Shown: in pieces, positions 54,996 through 63,876 of the stretch | Layout of the letters: the number at the start of each line of letters is the position of its first letter | Numbering within the stretch: position 1 is the stretch's first letter | Origin: JBBQNR01 sp963774075 | GTDB lineage: Bacteria; Actinomycetota; Thermoleophilia; Solirubrobacterales; JBBDJG01 | Length of the DNA stretch: 64,000 bases | Direction of reading: 5' to 3' | Assembly (NCBI GenBank): GCA_963774075.1 | Contig: CAVZDP010000009.1 | Location: 1 to 64,000, forward strand | Notes under the pieces: model-generated | The model's database searches: none | The model's input: the letters and a program-made list of their open reading frames with translations, nothing else | Told to the model about the DNA's origin: nothing | Program-made: the position numbers and the translations under genes

Positions 54996-56738
54996 CTACC
55001 CGGTCTCGAGCCGCGAAACCGGCAGCCCCACCTCGGGGAGGTCGCGTGCCATGCACTCGAGCACCTGCTGGATCACGACCGATCCCTCGCCCACGGCCGA
55101 GGCGACGCGCCTCGCCGCTCCATGGCGGATGTCGCCCGCAGCGAAGACGTGGGGGAAGCTCGTCTCGAGCATGAAGGGGGGCCGATCGAGCTGCTCGTAC
55201 GAGTCGCCCGCCGCGCGCGACACGTCGGGGCCGGTGAGGACGAAGCCCCAGCGGTCTTTCTCGATCTCAGGCGGCAGCCAGTCGACGTGCGGCACGGCGC
55301 CGATCAGCACGAACAGGGCGGCCGCGTTGACCTCCTCCGTGTCGCCCGTCACGTTGTCGCGCAGCGTGAGGCGCTCGAGACGGCCTCTGCCGCCGCCGCC
55401 AACCACCTCGGTGCAGAGCCTGACGTCTACGTTCTGCGTCTCGTGGATCTGGTTGCGCAGGTAGTGCGACATGCTGTCGGCGAGCGTGTTGCTTCGGACG
55501 AGCAGGGTCACCTGTTGCGCGTAGCGGCAGAGGTGCATGACGGCCTGACCGGCGGAGTTGCCGCCGCCCACCACGTACGCCTGTTGACCGGACAGCGCCT
55601 GCGCCTCCGACACGGACGCGCCGTAGAAGACCCCCGATCCGCTGAGATCGTCGAGTGCGGGGATTCCGAGCTTTCTGTAGGAGACCCCGCCGGTGAGGAT
55701 CACTCCCCGAGCCACCGCCTCGGTGCCGTCGCCAATCGTGACCAGGCGGTGCTTGCCCTCCGCGCGCAGCGCGACGGCCTGGCTCATGAGCAGGAAGCTG
55801 GCACCGAAGACCCATGCCTGCTGGTAGGCACGCTGGGCGAGCTCCGCGCCGCTCACGCCGCGAGCGAAGCCCAGGTAGTTGCGAATCAGCGAGCTCGAGC
55901 CTGCCTGGCCGCCGATCGACTCCCGCTCGATGGCCAGCGTGCTGAGACCCTCCGAGGCGGCGTAGACGGCTGCCGCGAGCCCGGCCGGCCCGGCGCCGAC
56001 GACGACCACGTCGAACTCCCGCCGCTCGCCGAGGGCCGTGCTGACCCCGTACGCGCTGGCCAGCTCGGCGTTGGAGGGGTCCACGAGAACAGCGCCGCCG
56101 CGTGGGATGACCACCGGCGCGCTCGCCCCTTCGTGGCCGGCCCGCCTGAGCTGTCGTCGGCCTTCCTCCGAGTCGCTCAGGTGGAACGCGTGCGGGATGC
56201 CGTTCCGCGCCAGGAGGCTTCGCAGCTCGTGCGCGCGCGGCGACCACTGCTCGGCGACGACGATGATCTCGCTCGGACCCTCCGTGTGGGCGCGCGTCCA
56301 CTCGTGGAGGAACTCGGAGATCGTGCGGTGGAAGAGCTCGTCCGGCGACCGTCTGGGCTTGATCACGTAGTAGTCGATGTGGCCGAGAGCCATCGCTCCG
56401 AGGATCGCGTCCGCGGTGTCGCGATCGCCCCATCCTCCCCAGTCGATGAGGAGCGCCCGCTTGGCCGTGGGGTGGGTCTGTCGCACCTCGGCGAGCAGCT
56501 CCGCGCCCGTCAGCTCGTCCATCCATTGCGCGGCGAGCACCAGGGCGACGTCGTCGCATTCGCGCTTCGCCTCCTCCAGCGTCTGAAGTGCTCGCCCGGG
56601 CGAACGCTCGCAGATGATCCGGTAGTCGCCGGCGTATCTGCGCGCCAGCTCGCGGTCGAGGCGCTCCAGCTCCGCCGCATCGCCCTCGACGGCGAGCAAC
56701 ACCGGCCTGTGACCTCGCTCCCGCTCCATCTCGTTCAA
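54996..56738 (-). CDS. Receiver-like domain fused to a thioredoxin-reductase-type flavoprotein
   Basis: A 580-residue fusion. Residues 10-130 are a receiver-like domain, but the strand that should carry the phospho-Asp reads ALVLAAQWMDELTG, with Ala at that position. Residues about 155-240 are a thioredoxin-like segment (IIVVAEQWSPRAHELRSLLARNGIPHAF). Residues 246-560 form a thioredoxin-reductase-like FAD/NAD module with VVVGAGPAGLAAA, GGQAGSSSLIRNYLGF, VVGGGNSAGQAVMHL and FAAGDIRHGAARRVASAVGEG. The redox CxxC of true thioredoxin reductases is absent, as is usual in this fused family. It probably uses NAD(P)H to reduce an unknown acceptor. Confidence 0.9.
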   Translation of the reverse strand: MNEMERERGHRPVLLAVEGDAAELERLDRELARRYAGDYRIICERSPGRALQTLEEAKRECDDVALVLAAQWMDELTGAELLAEVRQTHPTAKRALLIDWGGWGDRDTADAILGAMALGHIDYYVIKPRRSPDELFHRTISEFLHEWTRAHTEGPSEIIVVAEQWSPRAHELRSLLARNGIPHAFHLSDSEEGRRQLRRAGHEGASAPVVIPRGGAVLVDPSNAELASAYGVSTALGERREFDVVVVGAGPAGLAAAVYAASEGLSTLAIERESIGGQAGSSSLIRNYLGFARGVSGAELAQRAYQQAWVFGASFLLMSQAVALRAEGKHRLVTIGDGTEAVARGVILTGGVSYRKLGIPALDDLSGSGVFYGASVSEAQALSGQQAYVVGGGNSAGQAVMHLCRYAQQVTLLVRSNTLADSMSHYLRNQIHETQNVDVRLCTEVVGGGGRGRLERLTLRDNVTGDTEEVNAAALFVLIGAVPHVDWLPPEIEKDRWGFVLTGPDVSRAAGDSYEQLDRPPFMLETSFPHVFAAGDIRHGAARRVASAVGEGSVVIQQVLECMARDLPEVGLPVSRLETG

Positions 56739-56739
56739 A

Positions 56740-57807
56740 TCAGGACCAGCGATCGTAGCGGCGCAGCGACGAGGCGACGTCCAGCATCGCCCGCGGGCAG
56801 GCGCGACCCACCGCGACGGCGTTGCAGAACCCGTGGATCAGCCCGTTGTGGCGGCTGACGGTCACGGGCACGCCCGCGGCGTCGAGGCGGCGAACGTACT
56901 CCTCCACCTCGTCGCGCAGGACGTCGAAGCCGGCGATCGCCACGTGGGCGGGCGGGAGGCCTGCGAGGTCCTCTCGCAGTAGCGGCGAGGCGCGTGGATC
57001 GGCGGCTGAGGACGGACCGGGAAGGTAGTGGTGGCGATACCAGTCCATCTGGCGCTCGGTGAGGAAGAAGCCGTCGCCGAAGAGCTCGTAGGAGCGGCGC
57101 TTGCGTGACAAATCCGTCACCGGATAGATCAGGAGCTGAAACGCGGGGACCGGGCCTCCGTCCGCGACGGCGAGTTGCGCGACAGCCGCGGCGAGGTTGC
57201 CGCCGGCGCTGTCGCCGCCGACGGCCACCCGCGCGGAGTCCGCGCCGAGGGAGGAGGCCTGCTGGACTGCGGATCGGAACGCAGCAAGCGCATCTTCGAC
57301 CGGCGCGGGGAAGGGGTGCTCGGGCGCCCGGCGGTAGGCGACGGCGAGCACCCGCAACGACGCCTCCCGCGCGAGGAAGCGGCAGGTCTGGTCGTGCGTG
57401 TCGAGGTCGCCGACAACCCAGCCGCCGCCGTGGAAGTAGACGAGCAGCGGGCTCCTGGGCGGCGCGCCATTCGGAACATAGAGACGGGCGCGCAGGGGCC
57501 CGTCGGCTCCCGACACGGTGAGCTCGGTCTCGCTCGCGACGGGTATGCGCGGCCCGGCGAACGCCGTCGCCTCGCGGCGAATCTCCTCGCGGGCCTCCGC
57601 CACCGGGAGCGTGTCGAAGCTGGGGCGCGGGGAGAGCTTGGTCAAGCGTAGGACGAGCTGCACCTCCGGGTCGAGCCGCTGGCCGTCGATCTGGATGGGC
57701 CTCCCGCCGGCGAGCCGTTGGACCCGCTCCGGCAGCAGGCCCAGCCCCCTCACCACCGCGGACGCGAGCTGGTCGCCGCGGCCGGGTGCCTTCGAATCTG
57801 CCTCCAC
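56740..57807 (-). CDS. HSL-type alpha/beta hydrolase (esterase/lipase family)
   Basis: A hydrolase of about 355 residues of the hormone-sensitive-lipase group. It shows YFHGGGWVVGDLDTHD (oxyanion HGGG), the nucleophile elbow GGDSAGGNLAAAV, the acid in AGFDVLRDEVEEY and the His in NGLIHGFCNAV. GTG 57807 is chosen because the longer frame to 58071 runs under the divergent lipoprotein gene. It likely cleaves short acyl esters in the cytoplasm. It ends two bases before the flavoprotein start, consistent with one operon. Confidence 0.9.
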   Translation of the reverse strand: MEADSKAPGRGDQLASAVVRGLGLLPERVQRLAGGRPIQIDGQRLDPEVQLVLRLTKLSPRPSFDTLPVAEAREEIRREATAFAGPRIPVASETELTVSGADGPLRARLYVPNGAPPRSPLLVYFHGGGWVVGDLDTHDQTCRFLAREASLRVLAVAYRRAPEHPFPAPVEDALAAFRSAVQQASSLGADSARVAVGGDSAGGNLAAAVAQLAVADGGPVPAFQLLIYPVTDLSRKRRSYELFGDGFFLTERQMDWYRHHYLPGPSSAADPRASPLLREDLAGLPPAHVAIAGFDVLRDEVEEYVRRLDAAGVPVTVSRHNGLIHGFCNAVAVGRACPRAMLDVASSLRRYDRWS

Positions 57808-57904
57808 GAAGCGCAGTATCGCCGTCAGCGCGCCGGTTTCGCCGCGACACCGCACGGTTGGACCGGGGTCGGCGACCGCGATCCTGCTACAAGACAGGAC
57901 TCGC

Positions 57905-58318
57905 ATGGCCCCTCGAGCCCTGACAGCGCTGGCTCTCGCCGTAACCCTGCTCGCCGGCTGCGGGGGCGACGAATCCGACGACGATGCGGCGAAAGGCGCC
58001 GCCGACCGGGGGCAGGTGCGCCTCGTCGAGACGTGCTTGGAGGAGAAGTACCCCGGCTTCGTGAGCAGCAAGGGGGCCGATCTGGACAGCGTGGCTCAGG
58101 TGGCGAAGAAGGGTGGGGTGGCCGTCCACACCGAGGACCAGGAGATCAACATCTCAGTCCACGAGAGCCCGCGGGTGGCCAGGGCCGCGGAACGCGTCTA
58201 CAGGGGCTACGACGCCCAGCCGGCCCTCCTGGAGCGGCGAGGCAGCGCCGTGATCGCGTACACCCGCGAGCCGACTCGACGAGAGCTCAGGCTGATCACA
58301 CCCTGCTTGGGGAAGTGA
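57905..58318 (+). CDS. Small lipoprotein of unknown function
   Basis: A 137-residue exported lipoprotein. The signal peptide MAPRALTALALAVTLLAGC ends in the lipobox LAGC; the Cys is lipidated and anchored outside. The mature part begins GGDESDDD and continues as a small alpha/beta domain with two further Cys (ETCLEEKYPGF and TPCLGK) that may pair. It is transcribed divergently from the esterase. There is no close family recognised. Confidence 0.8.
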   Translation: MAPRALTALALAVTLLAGCGGDESDDDAAKGAADRGQVRLVETCLEEKYPGFVSSKGADLDSVAQVAKKGGVAVHTEDQEINISVHESPRVARAAERVYRGYDAQPALLERRGSAVIAYTREPTRRELRLITPCLGK

Positions 58319-58366
58319 CTGCCGAATTCGGTCGACGCGATCTCTACGATTCGTATAGGTAGAGAA

Positions 58367-58519
58367 ATGAGAAACGAGAAGCGTCCGCAGAACATCCAGT
58401 ACGAGGACTGCACGATCCCGCCGGGCATGACGGTGCGCGAATGGCGAAGCCGAAAGGCGCGTTCGCAGAAGCCGCGCCGACGGATCAAGGTCCTCGGCCG
58501 GCTTCAGCGCTCTAGATAA
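58367..58519 (+). CDS. Short basic protein, 50 residues
   Basis: An ATG frame of 50 residues reading MRNEKRPQNIQYEDC, TIPPGMTVREWRSRKA and RRRIKVLGRLQRSR. The ordered arrangement of an acidic-Cys N-terminus, the IPPGMTVREWR motif and a basic tail looks like a real small gene rather than noise. The ribosome-binding site is weak (GGTAGAG). It lies between the lipoprotein and the convergent pyruvate kinase. The function is unknown; a nucleic-acid or ribosome association is a guess from the charge. Confidence 0.5.
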   Translation: MRNEKRPQNIQYEDCTIPPGMTVREWRSRKARSQKPRRRIKVLGRLQRSR

Positions 58520-58573
58520 GGAGCGCTTCGAGAGCGTCCTCGGCGCGGTCGACGCGCCGGCGGAGTGACCGGC

Positions 58574-59986
58574 TCAGGGAACCCGATGGACCTCGAAGAG
58601 GTTCGTCCCCAGCCGCTGACCCGGCAGGCCCGCCGTGACGCCGATCAAATCGCCCGACCGCGCCAAGCCGAGCTCACGGGCTCGCTTCGCGCAGTCCGCC
58701 AGGAGATCGTTCAGGCTCTCCGGCTCCTCGTTCAGCACCGAGCGCACGCCGAAGAGGAGGTTGAGCCGGTTCACGGTCTCCGGCCGGGGGGACAGGGCGA
58801 GCACGGGTACGCGCGGCCTCTGCGCCGAGACGAGGCGGGCGGTGCGCCCGCTTCGCGTGGGCACGACCAGCGCCTCCAGCCCGAGCTGGTAGACGGCCGC
58901 CACCGCGGCGTGAGCCACGGTGTCACCCACGTCGCGCGCTCTCTCCGTGCGGCTCCTGAGCCACTCCGCATAGGGAAGCTCCTGCTCCGTCTCGCGCGCG
59001 ATCACGTCGACCATCCGGACCGCCTCGACCGGGTAGTCGCCGATCGCGGTCTCCTCGGAGAGCATCACTGCGTCTGTGCCGTCGAAGATGGCGTTTGCGA
59101 CGTCGGAGGCTTCCGCCCGGGTCGGTCGCGACGAGCGCACCATCGACGCCAGCATCTGCGTGGCGGTGATCGACGGCTGGGAGTAGCGGCCCGCCAGCGC
59201 GAGCAGGCGCTTCTGCACGAGCGGGACCTTCTCGATCGGGAGCTCGATGCCGAGGTCTCCCCGCGCGACCATCACGCCGCCGCTCGCCGCCTTCACGATC
59301 TCCTCGGCGTTCTCGGCGGCCTGGCGTTTCTCGATCTTGGCGATCACCGGAGTGTCGAGGCCGCGCTCGGCGAGCCGGCTCTCGACGGGCACGAGATCCT
59401 CACGGCGCCGCACGAACGAGACCGCGATCAGCTCCATCCCGTGATCGCTCGCGAAGTCCACCCACCGAAGGTCGGTCTCGCTGATCGCCGGCAGCTTCAC
59501 CTCGGCGCTCGGGAGGTTCATGCCCTGCCGCGACGTGACGGTGCCGCCGACCTCCACCGTCGTGACGACGCTCGTCGGCGAGACGTCGCTGACCCGCAGC
59601 CGTATGCGCCCGTCGGCCAAGTAGATCACGTCACCCTTCTTCACGGCCTCCGGAAGGCCCTCCCACGACACCGGAATTCGGTCGCTCGTGCCAAGGCCGT
59701 TGCCCGTGGTGAGCTCGAGGCGCTTGCCTCCCGGCAACTCGACGACTCCCTCCTCCAGCTCACCGACGCGCAGCTTCGGCCCCGGTAGGTCGCCGAGCAA
59801 CGCGACGTCCCGCCCGGCCTGCTCGCTGGCCCTGCGCGCCAGGCCGACCATCTTGGAGTGCTCGGCTTCGGTTCCGTGCGAGAAGTTGAAGCGCAGCACG
59901 TCGGCACCGGCCCCGATGAGCTCCGTCAGAACGTCCAGCCGCCGAGTCGCCGGGCCCAGCGTGGCAACGATCCTTGTGCGCCGCAA
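58574..59986 (-). CDS. pyk: Pyruvate kinase
   Basis: A 470-residue pyruvate kinase converting phosphoenolpyruvate and ADP to pyruvate and ATP. It opens RRTRIVATLGPATRR with the N-terminal substrate-binding residues, LRFNFSHGT, the catalytic Lys in VIAKIEKRQAAEN, the metal-binding MVARGDLGIELP, and SITATQMLASM before FDGTDAVMLSEETAIGDYP. The C-terminal regulatory domain is present. The TTG start (59986) directly follows the TAA of the P450 gene (TAATTG). The coupling of pyruvate kinase to a P450 is odd and probably just positional. Confidence 0.95.
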   Translation of the reverse strand: MRRTRIVATLGPATRRLDVLTELIGAGADVLRFNFSHGTEAEHSKMVGLARRASEQAGRDVALLGDLPGPKLRVGELEEGVVELPGGKRLELTTGNGLGTSDRIPVSWEGLPEAVKKGDVIYLADGRIRLRVSDVSPTSVVTTVEVGGTVTSRQGMNLPSAEVKLPAISETDLRWVDFASDHGMELIAVSFVRRREDLVPVESRLAERGLDTPVIAKIEKRQAAENAEEIVKAASGGVMVARGDLGIELPIEKVPLVQKRLLALAGRYSQPSITATQMLASMVRSSRPTRAEASDVANAIFDGTDAVMLSEETAIGDYPVEAVRMVDVIARETEQELPYAEWLRSRTERARDVGDTVAHAAVAAVYQLGLEALVVPTRSGRTARLVSAQRPRVPVLALSPRPETVNRLNLLFGVRSVLNEEPESLNDLLADCAKRARELGLARSGDLIGVTAGLPGQRLGTNLFEVHRVP

Positions 59987-61384
59987 TTAAGTAACCGCTG
60001 CGCTCGAGGGGCTGGCGCTCGCGCGGCTCGACTCCCCGGGCTCCGTGGCGCCGGGCCAGGCGGGCGAGATGCTCTGATCGGCGCGTCCCTCGGGACGGTC
60101 GCGTACCACGAGGACCGCGCCCTTCGCCGGCACGAGGGTTACGTTGCGGAACTTCGGGCGCTCCGGGCGGGGGTCGGCCGGCGCAAGCGAGACCTCGGAC
60201 AGGATTGTCCTGAGGACCGTCTTCATCTCGAAGCTCGCGAACGCGGCCCCGATGCAGCGACGCACTCCGCCGCCGAACGGGATCCAGGCGTAGGGCGCGG
60301 TCTCGCCCTCGAGGAAACGCTCGGGACGGAAGGCCGCGGGCTCGGAATAAACGTCGGAGCGCCGGTGCACGAGCGCGATCGCCGGCACCAGATGGGCGCC
60401 GATGGGGATCTCGTGGCCGTCCAGCTCAAAGGGCGCCGTGACGTAACGGGCGATGTCGAAGACGACCGTGCGGGCGCGCAAGGTCTCCTTCACGACCGCA
60501 TCGACGTACGCGTCGCCATCGCCCGACGTGAGCTCGGCGTGCAAGCGCGCCTGCGCGTGGGGGGTGTGCGCGAGCCGCTCGAGCGCCCACGCGAGCCCGA
60601 TCGCGGTGGTCTCGTGGCCGGCGACCAGGAGCGTCACGAGCTCGTCGCGAAGCTCCTGCTCGGTCATCGCCCCACCTTCGTCGTCGCGCGCTCTCAGCAG
60701 CAGCGACAGCACGTCGTCTCGCTCGTCCACGTCCGGCTCTGCGCGGCGACGGCGGATCTCCTCGTACAGGATCGCATCGACCTGCTCGCGCGCGCGAACG
60801 AAGCGCCGCCACGGCCCGAAGGGGAACTCGCGCCTCAGCCATGGCATCCACACGATCGCGCTGCTCATCCCCAGCAGCGGTGGCACGAGGTCCCGCAGCC
60901 GCGCGAGGCGCCCCGCCTCCTGGATGCCGAAGACCGCGCGCAGGATCACCTCGAGCGTGATCGCCTGCATTTTCGCCCGCATCGCCACCGGCTCTCCGCG
61001 CGGCCAGCGCTCGACCTCGCTACGCGTGATCTCCTGCATCAGCTCGCCGTAGCGCAGCACGCTGTCGCCGTGGAAGGCGGGGAGGAGCAACTTGCGCTGG
61101 CGCATGTGCTCAGCGCCGTCGAGGAGCAGCACCGACCGCAGTCCGAGCACCGGCTCGAGCACTACGTTCGCCTCGCCTGCGCGCAGCGTCGAGCCGTCGG
61201 TCGTGAAGATCTTCTTGATCGACTCGGGATCGGTGACGTAGACAAGGTCTCCCATGCCGAGGAAGTGGATCGTGAAGAGGTCGCCGTAGCGCCGCCGGCA
61301 TCGCTCGAGGAACCCGAGCGGGTCGCGCAGGAAGAGCAGCGTGTGAAGAAGGGCGGGCCCCGGTGGGCCGGGCGGCAGCGCCAT
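59987..61384 (-). CDS. Cytochrome P450
   Basis: A P450 of about 465 residues. The proline-rich entry ALPPGPPGPALLHTL is typical of CYP families related to eukaryotic microsomal types. The I-helix has VAGHETTAIGLAW, the K-helix ExxR is KETLR, PERF lies in FRPERFLEG and the haem ligand Cys sits in FGGGVRRCIG. The ATG at 61384 gives the cleanest start. It would need a ferredoxin or flavin partner, and none is adjacent. The substrate is unknown. It is divergent from the PAS-EAL gene with about 80 bases between. Confidence 0.94.
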   Translation of the reverse strand: MALPPGPPGPALLHTLLFLRDPLGFLERCRRRYGDLFTIHFLGMGDLVYVTDPESIKKIFTTDGSTLRAGEANVVLEPVLGLRSVLLLDGAEHMRQRKLLLPAFHGDSVLRYGELMQEITRSEVERWPRGEPVAMRAKMQAITLEVILRAVFGIQEAGRLARLRDLVPPLLGMSSAIVWMPWLRREFPFGPWRRFVRAREQVDAILYEEIRRRRAEPDVDERDDVLSLLLRARDDEGGAMTEQELRDELVTLLVAGHETTAIGLAWALERLAHTPHAQARLHAELTSGDGDAYVDAVVKETLRARTVVFDIARYVTAPFELDGHEIPIGAHLVPAIALVHRRSDVYSEPAAFRPERFLEGETAPYAWIPFGGGVRRCIGAAFASFEMKTVLRTILSEVSLAPADPRPERPKFRNVTLVPAKGAVLVVRDRPEGRADQSISPAWPGATEPGESSRASASPSSAAVT

Positions 61385-61464
61385 TCCCGGACTGTACCGA
61401 GCTTCAAGGCGGGTCCCGCGGCTGCCGATCAATCCAAGAGGGCCCAAACCGGGTCGCGCACACG

Positions 61465-63786
61465 ATGCATACCAGAGCCTCGACCCCGAGCGAACCCGAC
61501 CAGCGACTCGCGCGAGCCGCGGGCGAACGACTGCCCGGAGACTTGCGTGACGTGGTGGAGAAGATCCCGGGCATCGTCTACGTGGCGACTCCGGGGGAGC
61601 AAGGGACCTGGCTCTACGTCAGCCCGCAGATAGAGGCGATCCTCGGGTACTCGCCCGAGGAGTGGTGCGCACACCCGGCGCTCTGGTTCGAGCGCCTTCA
61701 CCCGGATGATCGCGAGCGCGCCCTCGCGGACGAGGACCACAGTCGTGCAACGGGCGAGCCGCTCGACTCCGAGTACCGCATGATCGCCCGAGACGGCCGC
61801 CTGATCTGGTTCCACGATCGCGCGTCGGTCATGGGAGGCGATTCAGAGGGCCCCGGCGTCTTCCAGGGGGTGATGCTCGACATCAGTGAGCGCAAGCGCG
61901 CCGAGGAGGAGCTGGAGCGCAGTCGGCGCGGGCTGGCCGAGGCGCAGCGCGTCGCGCACCTAGGGAGTTGGAGGTGGGAGAGTGCGTCCGATCGCGTGAC
62001 GATGTCGGACACCCTGCACGCAATCTTCGGTACGAAGAGCAACGGCTCCGGCAAGACTCTCGAGCGCAGCCTCACAGAGCTCGTGCATCCGGAGGACAGG
62101 GAGCTCGTGGACAGAATCGTGGAGCGGGCGCTCCAGCCGCCTTACGAGCCGTTCTCATATGAGGCCCGCTTCATTCGCGGCGATGGGGAGATCCGCACGC
62201 TCGACGTTCGCGGAGAGTCGCTGCTGGACCGCCAGGGCGATCTGGTCGGCGTGGTCGGCACGGCGCAGGACGTGACCGATCACAGGCAGGTCCAGGCGGC
62301 CCTTCGCCGCACCCAGGAGCTCACCCAGGCGATCGTCGAGTCGGCGCTCGACTGCGTGATCACGATGGACGTGAGCGGGATCGTGCGCGAGTTCAACCCG
62401 GCCGCGGAGGCCGCGTTCGGCTATTCGCGGGCGGAGGCCGTGGGCAAGGAGCTTGCGGAGCTGATCGTTCCCGAGCGCCTGCGCACCAGGCACCGCGAGG
62501 GGTTGCGCCGGTACCGCGAGACGGGGGAGGCTCACATCGTCGGCCGCCGGCTCGAGCTGGTCGCGGCACGCGCGGACGGCACGGAGTTCCCGGTCGAGCT
62601 GTCGATCACCCGCATAGGCCAGGAGCCGCCGATGTTCACGGCGTTCCTGCGCGACATCAGCGAGCGAAAGCAGGCGGAGCAGGCACTGCACCAGAGCCAC
62701 GACCGCATGCGCTCGATCATCGACAACTCACCGTCGATGATCCACGCGAAGGACCGCTCGCTTCGCTATCTGTTCGCCAACCGCGAGTTCGGGCGCGTGT
62801 TCGGTGTCGACCACGAGACCATCGCCGGTCAGACCGACGAGACCGTGCTTCCGCTGGAGCTGTTCGGCCTGGTGCGGGCGAGCGACCGGCGGGTGCTCGA
62901 GATGGCCGAGAACGTCGAGGAGGAGCAGGTGATCAACTGCGACGGTGAGGATCACACCTTCCTCACGCAGCGCTTCCCGCTGCACGATCCCGACGGCAGT
63001 GTGTACGCGGTCTGCGCGATCGCGACCGACATCACCGAACGCAAGGAGGTAGAGGAGGAGCTACGCCGCGAGGTCGATTGGGCGAACCGCGTGCGCGAGG
63101 CGGTCGCCAAGGGAGCCTTCCTGCTGCACTCCCAGCCGATACTCGACCTCCGCTCGAACGAGGTGAACCAGGAGGAGCTGCTGGTGCGCATGGTCGGAAG
63201 CCGTGGCGGCGAAGACCTCGTCTATCCCGGTGAGTTCCTTCCGTATGCCGAGCGCTTCGGGCTCGTGCAGGAGGTGGACCGGTGGGTGGTCTTCGAGGCG
63301 ATCAGGCTTGCGAGGACGCGCAAGGTCGAGGTGAACCTGTCGGGCAAGAGCATCGGTGACCCCACGCTTCTGCGACTGATCGAGGCGCAGCTTGGCGCGC
63401 AGTCGGTCGATCCCGGCAATGTCATCTTCGAGATCACGGAGACCGCCGCGGCGGAGAACATCGACGCGGCGAGAGACTTCGCCGAGCGGTTGATCGGCCT
63501 CGGCTGCGGGTTCGCGCTCGACGACTTCGGTACCGGGTACGGGAGCTTCACTTACTTGAAGCACCTTCCGGTCACCCATTTGAAGATCGACATGGAGTTC
63601 GTGCGCGACCTGTCATCCGACGAGGCCGATCAGAAGATCGTGGGAGCGGTGATCGCGGTCGCCCACAACTTCGGCATCGAGACCATCGCCGAGGGCGTCG
63701 AAGACGAGGCGACGCTCGAGATCCTGCGCGAGGCGGGCGTGGACTACGCTCAGGGCTACCTGATCGGCAGGCCGCGCCCGGTCTGA
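61465..63786 (+). CDS. Four-PAS EAL-domain protein (c-di-GMP phosphodiesterase)
   Basis: A 773-residue soluble protein. Four PAS/PAC units occupy about 25-155, 160-275, 285-395 and 405-530, most closing with a DISERK or ITERK linker. Residues 545-770 are an EAL domain: the signature reads EEL (EELLVRM) rather than EAL, followed by EVNLSGKSI (metal Asn), VIFEITETAA (Glu), FALDDFGTGYGS, LKIDMEF and GIETIAEGVED, so the metal-binding set is essentially complete. It probably hydrolyses c-di-GMP in response to a PAS ligand. No GGDEF domain is present. It complements the H-NOX/GGDEF-HD-GYP system at the other end of the window. Confidence 0.92.
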   Translation: MHTRASTPSEPDQRLARAAGERLPGDLRDVVEKIPGIVYVATPGEQGTWLYVSPQIEAILGYSPEEWCAHPALWFERLHPDDRERALADEDHSRATGEPLDSEYRMIARDGRLIWFHDRASVMGGDSEGPGVFQGVMLDISERKRAEEELERSRRGLAEAQRVAHLGSWRWESASDRVTMSDTLHAIFGTKSNGSGKTLERSLTELVHPEDRELVDRIVERALQPPYEPFSYEARFIRGDGEIRTLDVRGESLLDRQGDLVGVVGTAQDVTDHRQVQAALRRTQELTQAIVESALDCVITMDVSGIVREFNPAAEAAFGYSRAEAVGKELAELIVPERLRTRHREGLRRYRETGEAHIVGRRLELVAARADGTEFPVELSITRIGQEPPMFTAFLRDISERKQAEQALHQSHDRMRSIIDNSPSMIHAKDRSLRYLFANREFGRVFGVDHETIAGQTDETVLPLELFGLVRASDRRVLEMAENVEEEQVINCDGEDHTFLTQRFPLHDPDGSVYAVCAIATDITERKEVEEELRREVDWANRVREAVAKGAFLLHSQPILDLRSNEVNQEELLVRMVGSRGGEDLVYPGEFLPYAERFGLVQEVDRWVVFEAIRLARTRKVEVNLSGKSIGDPTLLRLIEAQLGAQSVDPGNVIFEITETAAAENIDAARDFAERLIGLGCGFALDDFGTGYGSFTYLKHLPVTHLKIDMEFVRDLSSDEADQKIVGAVIAVAHNFGIETIAEGVEDEATLEILREAGVDYAQGYLIGRPRPV

Positions 63787-63876
63787 GCGTCTATCCCATC
63801 AACCTGGGAGACGTGTCGGCCGGAGCGGGCGTCGTGTACCAGCTCGATGACTGAGACGGATCGACGGGAGACGAAG

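Noticed and set aside
55122..56858. 578-residue plus-strand frame opposite the receiver/thioredoxin-reductase fusion
   Set aside because: Low-complexity shadow; the minus-strand product has clear FAD and NAD motifs.
59858..61633. 591-residue plus-strand frame across the P450 and the start of the PAS-EAL gene
   Set aside because: Antisense composition without any motif; overlaps three supported genes.
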